Shown here: positions 1 to 5,225 of the stretch, piece after piece | Position numbering within the stretch: the first letter of the stretch is position 1 | Layout: every line of letters begins with the position of its first letter | Origin: Rhodobacter sp. | Lineage (GTDB): Bacteria; Pseudomonadota; Alphaproteobacteria; Rhodobacterales; Rhodobacteraceae | Assembly (NCBI GenBank): GCA_013824055.1 | Contig: PNNE01000275.1 | Span: 1-5,225, forward strand | DNA length: 5,225 bases | Reading direction: 5' to 3' | Position numbers and translations under genes: made by a program | The notes under the pieces: model-generated | Seen by the model: the letters and a program-made list of their open reading frames with translations, nothing else | What the model was told of the DNA's origin: nothing | Databases searched by the model: none

Positions 1-16
1 AAATGGCGGACCCGGG

Positions 17-2002
17 TCATTGTGTCAACTTCAGTGGCGAGACAAGGACGGCGATCTGCTCGAAGGCCGAGTTCAACTCGGCACCGTTGAACGCCCGGTA
101 ATAGTAGCCCGTACCGGGCGAGGCGCAGTTTCTGATCGGATCCTCGATGACGCTGTCACCGAGAATGATGCCGAAGACCTCGAAGCCTGCATTCTTTGCG
201 GCGGTGCAATTCGTGTTCAGAAGCGCGTCCATGTAGGCGTCATTGACCAGGTAGGGATCGACGAACTCGTTCCGGACCGTGGTGTAGTTGCTGGTCCCCT
301 GAACGCCCGAGCGCATGTAAAGCTGCTGCACAACCCAGTCGAGCCGAACAAAGCGCCAGACTTCCGACCAGTCAAGCTGGCGGGCTGTGCCGCTGCCGGT
401 CCAGGTCGGTGTTGCCTGCCAGGCACGCGGATCGCAGGCGCCAGTGACGGCGGTGCCGCCCGAGCTTTGGCCTTCGGGATCGGACGCCCGGTTGCGCGGC
501 GCAAGGGAGTTCGCCTTGAGATGCGGAATGAAATACTCGCGGTTCGACGTCATCGGCCAGCCAGAGCAGGTGTTGGTCGTCGTCGGCATGAAGGGCCGGG
601 TTCCGCCGGTCAGGGCAGAACCGCCGCTGGTGTAGCGGATGGCGAAGTTGCCGTCGGCTCCGCGCCAGATCGGCGAAAGCCCAGTCTTGTAGACATCGGG
701 AATATGGTCGCTGGCGACATGGTCCCCGTCGGTCATGAGGACGATGATCTTGCGGGTTTCAGGGTCGTTGTTGTCGGTGGGTCGCCCGGCCATCGCTGCC
801 TCGCCGCTGCGCAGCGCCGAATAGATCGGGCGGGCGGTTTCGTCCATCAGAAGCGTGCCCCAGCGCATCCCGACCGCGATCGAGGTCCGGCCGCGCGGCT
901 GCAGCAGGGCGATCTGGTTTGTGACGGTCGATGCCACCGTGGTCGGCATCAGGACCATGTTTCCGGTCGTCTCGTTCGTGCTGGTGCTGAGGTTGTCGCC
1001 GTGGTTGCAGATCACGTCGTTCCCAGCCATGTTCGGCACCGATCCGGTTGTGCCCGTGCCGGTGTTCAAGGGACTGCGGAAGCTGAGAACGACGCGTCCG
1101 CCCGAAGATGATGTCGTGACAGTCGGGTTCGGCGGGCTGTTGGGTCGATAGGTATCTGCCACCGCTGCCATCGGAAAGGGCGTGGTCCGCGACATTCCGG
1201 TCTGGTTCCAGGAGCTGACGGGGAATTCGAAGCAGTTGATGTTCGGGACGCCCGTGCCCGCCGCCGGAACCGGCGCTACAGCCCAGTTCGCAAGGTGGCT
1301 GAACGCGAACTGATCGCGCAGGTTCCTGGGAATGTTCACGTTCGACGCATAGGGCACCATCCCGATCGAGATCAGGTTGTTCGGGTCCTTCGGGATCGTG
1401 TAGTTGCCGCTGGCATCACGGTTGAATTTCAGGATGTTGACGAAGTTGCGGGCTGCGGTGCGCAGGGCGGCGATCTTCGTCGTCGTGCCCGAGGGTTCGG
1501 ACATCGAACCTGTCACGTCCAGCACCAGGATGACCTCGATCTTCGACACGCCCTGCTGCGCGCCCGAGGCGACCGGGCCCTCGAAATAGGGGATGTCCAG
1601 CAGGTGCATGAAGTGGTTGTAGGACCGGACCCGCGCGGTTCCGACAATGGTGCGCGAGCTGCTGGTCGCCTCGCCCTGAAGTGTCGGGGCCGAGTAGTCC
1701 ACGGTCAGCTCGTCACCCAGGCCCGCGACGTCGAACCAGTTCTGCGCCACCGACACAGGCGTCTGGTTTGGCGGCAGGACGAGGTTTGCTGCCGCAAGCA
1801 TCGCGCGGTCCATCGTTTCCTGCAGGGTGACGCGGCGCCATTCGTAGCGCATCACGTCCACGGCTATGCCGCCGAACATGATCATCAGGACGAACAGCAT
1901 GACGACGAAAATGGTGACACCGCCGTCTTCCTCGGATCGGAAATCCGAGAACTTGCGGACGACGCGTGCGGAAACCGGTCGTTTGGCAGGTTTGATCAAC
2001 AT
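17..2002 (-). CDS. tadG: TadG-type Tad/Flp pilus assembly protein with vWA (MIDAS) domain
   Basis: About 661 residues from the start chosen here. Residues 24-28 read EEDGG, followed by one transmembrane helix (about 29-48) ending in GGIAVDV; this is the Tad/TadG N-terminal anchor, which leaves the rest outside the inner membrane. A von Willebrand A domain starts near residue 155. Its metal site looks complete: DVTGSMS at 162-168 supplies D162, T164 and S166, GRTS supplies T373, and MTDGD supplies D425. The C-terminus (YYYRAFNGAELNSAF... ending LKLTQ) is the usual TadG ending. Six cysteines (257, 332, 479, 523, 599, 626) could form disulfides. The family is tied to Tad pili, probably in adhesion or assembly; the exact role is inference. 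ATG 2002 has GGA seven bases upstream. ATG 2014 is nearly as good, and the frame stays open to 2131, but that extra sequence (three Cys, no recognisable feature) does not look like protein. The gene is transcribed away from the dehydrogenase gene; its terminator lies outside the window. Confidence 0.9.
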   Translation of the reverse strand: MLIKPAKRPVSARVVRKFSDFRSEEDGGVTIFVVMLFVLMIMFGGIAVDVMRYEWRRVTLQETMDRAMLAAANLVLPPNQTPVSVAQNWFDVAGLGDELTVDYSAPTLQGEATSSSRTIVGTARVRSYNHFMHLLDIPYFEGPVASGAQQGVSKIEVILVLDVTGSMSEPSGTTTKIAALRTAARNFVNILKFNRDASGNYTIPKDPNNLISIGMVPYASNVNIPRNLRDQFAFSHLANWAVAPVPAAGTGVPNINCFEFPVSSWNQTGMSRTTPFPMAAVADTYRPNSPPNPTVTTSSSGGRVVLSFRSPLNTGTGTTGSVPNMAGNDVICNHGDNLSTSTNETTGNMVLMPTTVASTVTNQIALLQPRGRTSIAVGMRWGTLLMDETARPIYSALRSGEAAMAGRPTDNNDPETRKIIVLMTDGDHVASDHIPDVYKTGLSPIWRGADGNFAIRYTSGGSALTGGTRPFMPTTTNTCSGWPMTSNREYFIPHLKANSLAPRNRASDPEGQSSGGTAVTGACDPRAWQATPTWTGSGTARQLDWSEVWRFVRLDWVVQQLYMRSGVQGTSNYTTVRNEFVDPYLVNDAYMDALLNTNCTAAKNAGFEVFGIILGDSVIEDPIRNCASPGTGYYYRAFNGAELNSAFEQIAVLVSPLKLTQ

Positions 2003-2356
2003 GTCACTATCCATTGCAGCAGCGCCCCAGCCGTAATTGCCGAGCATCGACATGGGATTTAGGCACAGGATCAGGCAGAAGTATGGCATTTCCTGCTGAT
2101 GCCCGCGTGTGCTGCCACAATCTGGAAACAATCTGCGGGAATCCGATGGGTTTTACGGCAAAGGCGAAAAAACCTCTGCGCCTTAAGACTTCGTCAAGAA
2201 AGCTGACGCGACAATGATTCGCTGTTTGGCCGCCTTTGCAAGGGGCCGCTGGCCTGGTTTTGGGGCCGTGCTTTCGGGGTTCCCAAGGGACAGGTCCGAC
2301 TGTACGGTCCGCGCCGGCGCCAGGCCCACGGCGCCGCCTGTTCAGGGAGGGACAGA
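2003..2356. other. Divergent intergenic region between tadG and gdhA
   Basis: These 354 bases hold the control regions of both flanking genes and no convincing gene. The middle (about 2100-2220) is more AT-rich than the genes. Visible elements are a direct repeat ACAATCTG at 2117-2124 and 2128-2135 (11-base period), a dyad AAGGCG/CGCCTT at 2161-2166 and 2179-2184, a dyad CCTT-TGC-AAGG at 2233-2243, and a direct repeat GGGGCCG at 2242-2248 and 2262-2268 (20-base period). On the minus strand TTGACG (2192-2197) resembles a -35 box for tadG, but the -10 at the right distance is poor. I find no convincing sigma70 or sigma54 promoter for gdhA. The short repeats could bind regulators, but repeats this short also arise by chance. 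Confidence 0.7.
2315..2336 (+). promoter_or_regulatory. GC-only hairpin in the leader just upstream of the gdhA ribosome binding site
   Basis: CGGCGCC (2315-2321) pairs perfectly with GGCGCCG (2330-2336) across the eight-base loop AGGCCCAC. The stem has seven G:C pairs. It ends seven bases before the Shine-Dalgarno AGGGAGG (2344-2350), so it leaves the ribosome site open. It could stabilise the mRNA leader or tune translation. It has no U tract, so it is not a normal intrinsic terminator. A regulatory role is inference from position alone. Confidence 0.35.
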
Positions 2357-3790
2357 ATGGCCGTTTCGGGAGAGCCGAGCTTCCGCGAATCCGTTGATCT
2401 GATGTTCAATCGTGCCGCGAAACTGATGGACCTCAGCCCAGGTCTGGAACAGAAGATCCGGGTCTGCAATTCGACCTACACGGTCCGCTTCGGGGTCCGC
2501 CTGCGCGGCAAGATCGAGACCTTCACCGGCTATCGCAGTGTCCATTCCGAACATATGGAACCCGTCAAGGGCGGCATCCGCTATGCGCTGTCGGTCAACC
2601 AGGACGAGGTCGAGGCGCTGGCCGCCCTCATGACCTACAAATGCGCGCTGGTGGAGACACCGTTCGGCGGCTCGAAGGGCGGATTGTGCATCGATCCGCG
2701 CCAGTGGGACGAGCACGAGCTGGAACAGATCACCCGCCGTTTCGCCTATGAGCTGATCAAGCGCGACCTGATCCATCCCGCCCAGAACGTCCCCGCCCCC
2801 GACATGGGCACCGGCGAGCGCGAGATGGCCTGGATCGCCGACCAGTACGCGCGGATGAACACGACCGACATCAACGCCAAGGCCTGCGTGACCGGCAAGC
2901 CGCCGCATGCGGGGGGCATCCAGGGCCGGGTCGAGGCGACGGGCCGCGGGGTGCAATACGCGCTGCGCGAGTTCTTCCGGCACCCCGAGGACATCGGCCG
3001 GGCGGGGCTGACCGGGGGCCTCGACGGCAAGCGGGTGATCGTGCAGGGCCTGGGCAACGTGGGCTACCACGCGGCCAAGTTCCTGAGCGAGGAGGACGGC
3101 TGCAAGGTCATCGCGGTGATCGAGCGCGACGGGGCGCTGCTGGACCCGAAGGGCCTGGACATCGAGGATGTCCGGCAGTGGATGAACCGGAACGGCGGGC
3201 TGCTGGCCGGCTATCCGAACGCGACGCATGTGGCAAATGGCGCGGCGGTCCTGGAAGAACCCTGCGACCTGCTGATCCCGGCGGCGCTGGAAGGTGTCAT
3301 CAACCTGTCGAACGCGGACCGGATCAGGGCGCCGCTGATCATCGAGGCGGCCAACGGTCCGATCACCTTTGGCGCCGACGAGATCCTGCGCCGCAAGGGC
3401 TGCGTGATCATCCCGGACATGTATGCCAACGCCGGCGGCGTGACGGTTTCCTATTTCGAATGGGTGAAGAACCTGTCCCACATCCGCTTTGGCCGGATGC
3501 AGCGCCGGGCCGAAGAGGCGCGGTCGCGGCTGCTGGTCGAGGAGCTGGAGCGGCTGTCCCTGGACAAGGGCCTGGGCTGGTCGCTGGCCGACGACTTCAA
3601 GGAGCGTTTCCTGACCGGCTCGGACGAGCTGGCGCTGGTGCGGTCCGGCCTGGATGACACGATGCGCACCGCCTACCAGGCGATGCGCGCGGTCTGGCAC
3701 AGCCGCCAGGACGTCGAGGACCTGCGGGTGGCGGCCTATATCGTGTCGATCGACCGGGTGGCCAAGACCTATCGGTCGAAGGGGCTGTAG
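2357..3790 (+). CDS. gdhA: Glutamate dehydrogenase (Glu/Leu/Phe/Val dehydrogenase family)
   Basis: A complete protein of 477 residues, within the range usual for hexameric glutamate dehydrogenases and longer than Leu/Val/Phe dehydrogenases. It interconverts glutamate with 2-oxoglutarate and ammonia in the cytoplasm using NAD(P). The N-terminal substrate domain (about 40-180) carries K71-GGIR, K95 in the MTYK segment, the catalytic lysine K107 in PFGGSKGG, and the catalytic aspartate D149 in PAPDMGTG. The motif EATGRGV (193-199) opens the nucleotide-binding domain, with GLGNVG at 231-236. S365 in GGVTVSYFEW matches the serine that binds the substrate carboxylate. E256 sits at the end of the second beta strand, where an acidic residue usually goes with NAD rather than NADP; this is inference. 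ATG 2357 has a strong Shine-Dalgarno, AGGGAGG, six bases upstream. It appears to be a single-gene unit, with more than 300 bases of non-coding DNA on each side. The catabolic or assimilatory direction cannot be told from sequence. Confidence 0.95.
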   Translation: MAVSGEPSFRESVDLMFNRAAKLMDLSPGLEQKIRVCNSTYTVRFGVRLRGKIETFTGYRSVHSEHMEPVKGGIRYALSVNQDEVEALAALMTYKCALVETPFGGSKGGLCIDPRQWDEHELEQITRRFAYELIKRDLIHPAQNVPAPDMGTGEREMAWIADQYARMNTTDINAKACVTGKPPHAGGIQGRVEATGRGVQYALREFFRHPEDIGRAGLTGGLDGKRVIVQGLGNVGYHAAKFLSEEDGCKVIAVIERDGALLDPKGLDIEDVRQWMNRNGGLLAGYPNATHVANGAAVLEEPCDLLIPAALEGVINLSNADRIRAPLIIEAANGPITFGADEILRRKGCVIIPDMYANAGGVTVSYFEWVKNLSHIRFGRMQRRAEEARSRLLVEELERLSLDKGLGWSLADDFKERFLTGSDELALVRSGLDDTMRTAYQAMRAVWHSRQDVEDLRVAAYIVSIDRVAKTYRSKGL

Positions 3791-3948
3791 CTCGACCAGG
3801 CCGGCGGGACGGTCGCGACGCCGCGGCACCCTGCCCGGGTGTGCGGGCGCGCTGCTGGCCCGATTCGGACCGAGACAGGCCGGGTCTGCACGCCGACAGG
3901 CGCGCGGCGGCCGGCATGGCGCCCGTAGAACAGTCACATCGGAGTTCT

Positions 3949-3969
3949 GAAGCAACCACAGGTTGCTTT
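3949..3969 (+). terminator. Perfect 8-bp hairpin, possible gdhA terminator
   Basis: AAGCAACC (3950-3957) pairs perfectly with GGTTGCTT (3961-3968) around the loop ACA, with a possible extra G:U pair (3949/3969). The T run after the stem is short (TTTC) and the stem is only half G:C, so it would be a weak intrinsic terminator. It lies about 160 bases after the gdhA stop and about 65 bases before the tadE promoter candidate. It could instead be a protein-binding dyad. Confidence 0.35.
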
Positions 3970-4033
3970 CTGCCAGGTTCATTCGCGGTTTGCATTGGAT
4001 TTGCCGCAAGGCAGGCCCGGTCACAACGCCTGT

Positions 4034-4063
4034 TTAACTTGGGTTAATGTTGCTTCTGATAAT
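4034..4063 (+). promoter_or_regulatory. Candidate sigma70-type promoter for tadE, overlapped by a TTAAC/GTTAA dyad
   Basis: TTAACT (4034-4039) matches four of six bases of the -35 consensus. GATAAT (4058-4063), 18 bases on, matches five of six bases of the -10 consensus. A start near 4070 would give a leader of about 50 bases before the ATG at 4122. The -35 box is part of a dyad, TTAAC-N4-GTTAA (4034-4047), so a regulator could bind there. The promoter is read by eye and has not been mapped. Confidence 0.45.
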
Positions 4064-4121
4064 CACGGCCTTGGTTGTGTTGGGTTTTCCAACGACGTGA
4101 TCATTGATCGGGGTGGGCGCC

Positions 4122-4550
4122 ATGACGGTTCATGCGGGCGGCTTTGTCAGGAAGTTCAAGGCATTCTTGCGGCGCGAGGACGGAAGTTCGACAATCGAAT
4201 TCGTGCTGTGGCTGCCCATTGTCCTGGCGGTCCTGCTGCTGATCGTCGACGCGAGCATGCTGTTCATGAGCCGCACCCACGCGATCCGCGTCCTGCAGGA
4301 CACCAACCGGCTTTATTCGGTGGGACAGTTCACCGGCACTCCTGCCGAAAGGATCGAAAAGGCGCAGACCTATGCGCTGAACCGGCTGCAGGGGCTGTCG
4401 CCCAGTGCGACGATCACCACGACCGAAACGAACCGCGTGGTCCGGACCCGGGCCACGATGGAGACCGCCGAGATCGCCCAGATCGGGTTTCTCGGGCTGA
4501 TGATCGACACGACGATGGTGGTTGCCGCCGAACATAGAGTGGAGTTCTGA
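4122..4550 (+). CDS. tadE: TadE-like Tad pilus pseudopilin
   Basis: A small protein of 142 residues. A short basic N-terminus (RKFKAFLRR) leads to REDG (18-21) and then one hydrophobic helix (about 27-48). G21 followed by SSTIEF places Glu at +5 and Phe at +6 of a cut after G21, which is the type IVb prepilin peptidase pattern (G, then E and an aromatic) known for Flp pilins and TadE/TadF. The remainder (49-142) is a small extracytoplasmic domain with no cysteines and no motif I recognise. The protein is probably a minor pseudopilin inserted in the inner membrane and used in Tad pilus assembly; TadF is an alternative name that sequence alone cannot exclude. ATG 4122 is preferred because of the G-rich stretch GGGGTGGG just upstream; an in-frame TTG at 4104 would add six residues. 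The gene ends one base before the next start, so the two form an operon. Confidence 0.85.
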   Translation: MTVHAGGFVRKFKAFLRREDGSSTIEFVLWLPIVLAVLLLIVDASMLFMSRTHAIRVLQDTNRLYSVGQFTGTPAERIEKAQTYALNRLQGLSPSATITTTETNRVVRTRATMETAEIAQIGFLGLMIDTTMVVAAEHRVEF

Positions 4551-4551
4551 C

Positions 4552-5225
4552 ATGCCTCGCCTTTCCGCAGCCAGATCCTTTGTCACCTCGGAAGACGGGG
4601 GAATGACGGGTGGTGGTCTGATCTTCATGATCGTGTTCCTGGCGGTTGGCGGTCTGGCGGTCGACGTGTCGAACGCCATCAGTCAGCGCACCCATTTGCA
4701 ACTGACCGCCGATGCCACGGCCCATTCCGCGCTGTATCTGCGCAACAACACGCTGAACGCCACCCCGGAAGACGCCAAGACCGCGGCTCTGGCCCTGGCC
4801 CAGACCAACATGCCGCCGGGCGTCTTCGGCGAGGTGATGACGACCCAGGACATCGAGTTCGGGGTCTGGAACCGCGCCACCCGCACTTTCACCCCGGACG
4901 AGACGTCGCGCACGGCGGTCCGGGTCTGGACCCAACGGGAGGCGGCCAGAGAGAACGAGGTCACGACCTACCTGCTGAAGTTCGCGGGCTTCGACGCCTT
5001 CGATGTCCGCACCGCATCGGTTTTCGAGACCTTCGTGCCGGACTGCCTGCGCGAAGGCTTCGTTGCGGAAGAGATGGTCGATATCCAGAGCAACAACAGC
5101 TATTTCGACGGCTTCTGCATCCACTCGAACGACATCGTGTCGATCAACAGCAACAACTTTTTCGAAGAGGGCACAGTGGTTTCGATGCCGGATTCGATGC
5201 GGCTGGACATGCCCGCGTCGGGCGC
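4552..5225 (+). CDS. TadG-related (Tad domain) pilus assembly protein, 3' end beyond the window
   Basis: Only the first 224 codons are present; the frame is open at the window edge. Residues 13-17 read SEDGG, followed by a glycine-rich transmembrane helix (about 20-38) ending in GGLAVDV. This matches the start of the minus-strand TadG and marks a Tad/TadE-G-like N-terminal anchor. A cut site like that of TadE is lacking (no Glu at +5), so it probably stays membrane-anchored. The part seen contains no vWA metal motif. Residues 165 and 189 are cysteines in a section with a repeated SNN pattern (180-182 and 200-202), possibly turns of a beta helix. ATG 4552 has GGAG (4541-4544) seven bases upstream, inside the end of tadE, so the pair is likely translationally coupled. 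It is likely an extracytoplasmic component of the same Tad apparatus. Total length and C-terminal domain cannot be judged here. Confidence 0.87.
   Translation, partial: MPRLSAARSFVTSEDGGMTGGGLIFMIVFLAVGGLAVDVSNAISQRTHLQLTADATAHSALYLRNNTLNATPEDAKTAALALAQTNMPPGVFGEVMTTQDIEFGVWNRATRTFTPDETSRTAVRVWTQREAARENEVTTYLLKFAGFDAFDVRTASVFETFVPDCLREGFVAEEMVDIQSNNSYFDGFCIHSNDIVSINSNNFFEEGTVVSMPDSMRLDMPASG

Larger units (their letters stand above)
3791..4121. other. Intergenic region between gdhA and tadE
   Basis: These 331 bases change character part way. From 3791 to about 3930 they are extremely GC-rich, with small repeats such as CAGGCCGG (3797-3804 and 3876-3883) and a five-pair hairpin GCCCG/CGGGC (3833-3837 and 3844-3848). 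Open frames crossing this strip show no ribosome site or recognisable protein. From about 3930 the base composition drops and regulatory-looking elements appear: a perfect hairpin at 3949-3969 and a candidate promoter at 4034-4063, listed separately. No gene is supported here. Confidence 0.7.

Noticed and set aside
9..18. Palindrome GACCCGGGTC at the end of tadG as a terminator
   Set aside because: It has no loop and no following T run on the minus strand in the few bases available.
20..2062. Long plus-strand open frames at 20-1111 and 1295-2062
   Set aside because: They are in the exactly opposed register to tadG and arise the same way. They lack recognisable domains and good ribosome sites.
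2003..2131. N-terminal extension of tadG by up to 43 codons
   Set aside because: The added residues contain three Cys and no basic leader, and in-frame ATGs there lack well-spaced ribosome sites; family members begin close to the EDG motif.
2228..2240. TTGGC...TTTGCA resembling a sigma54 promoter for gdhA
   Set aside because: The GG and GC elements are eight bases apart, not the required ten.
2342..4024. A 560-codon open frame antisense to gdhA
   Set aside because: Its codons line up exactly opposite the gdhA codons, so it stays open simply because TTA, CTA and TCA are rare in this genome. Its product is Arg/His/Pro/Val-rich with no recognisable domain, and the gdhA frame has clear family motifs.
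4104..4121. TTG start adding six residues to the TadE-like protein
   Set aside because: The ATG at 4122 is preceded by a G-rich ribosome site at good spacing; the TTG has none that is better.
3941..4550. Ten-base repeat GGAGTTCTGA at 3941-3950 and 4541-4550
   Set aside because: Ten-base matches are expected several times by chance in 5 kb; the second copy is explained by a ribosome site and stop codon.

Overview
The window is GC-rich DNA from a probable alphaproteobacterium. Codon use avoids TTA, CTA and TCA, and the gene types are familiar from Rhodobacterales (Paracoccus/Rhodobacter-like). That placement rests on gene content and style, not on a search, so treat it as moderate. No mobile element, CRISPR array, tRNA or rRNA is visible.

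Layout from left to right. (1) Positions 17-2002, minus strand, hold a large TadG-type Flp/Tad pilus protein: one N-terminal membrane anchor followed by a von Willebrand factor A (vWA) domain with a complete metal-ion-dependent adhesion site (MIDAS). (2) Positions 2003-2356 are a divergent intergenic region of 354 bp with short direct repeats and dyads, ending in a GC-rich hairpin just ahead of a strong ribosome binding site. (3) Positions 2357-3790, plus strand, hold a complete glutamate dehydrogenase of the Glu/Leu/Phe/Val dehydrogenase family with its catalytic residues intact. (4) Positions 3791-4121 are a second intergenic region: a very GC-rich strip, then a perfect 8-bp hairpin, then an AT-richer stretch with a sigma70-like promoter overlapped by a TTAAC/GTTAA dyad. 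(5) Positions 4122-4550 hold a small TadE-like pseudopilin with a textbook type IVb prepilin peptidase site. (6) From 4552 to the window edge lies the beginning of a second TadG-related protein, separated from tadE by one base and surely co-transcribed with it.

The three Tad proteins share an acidic EDG juxtamembrane motif followed by one transmembrane helix, and the two TadG-like ones also share a GG(I/L)AVDV motif at the end of that helix. They look like an accessory set of membrane-anchored or minor pilus components of a Tad secretion/pilus system whose core genes (ATPase, TadB/C, secretin, prepilin peptidase) are not in the window. The glutamate dehydrogenase between them is a housekeeping nitrogen/carbon metabolism gene with no evident functional link. 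I see no sign of an undescribed system. The most interesting points are the enlarged vWA domain, the Asn-rich repeat in the last protein, and the dyad over the tadE promoter.
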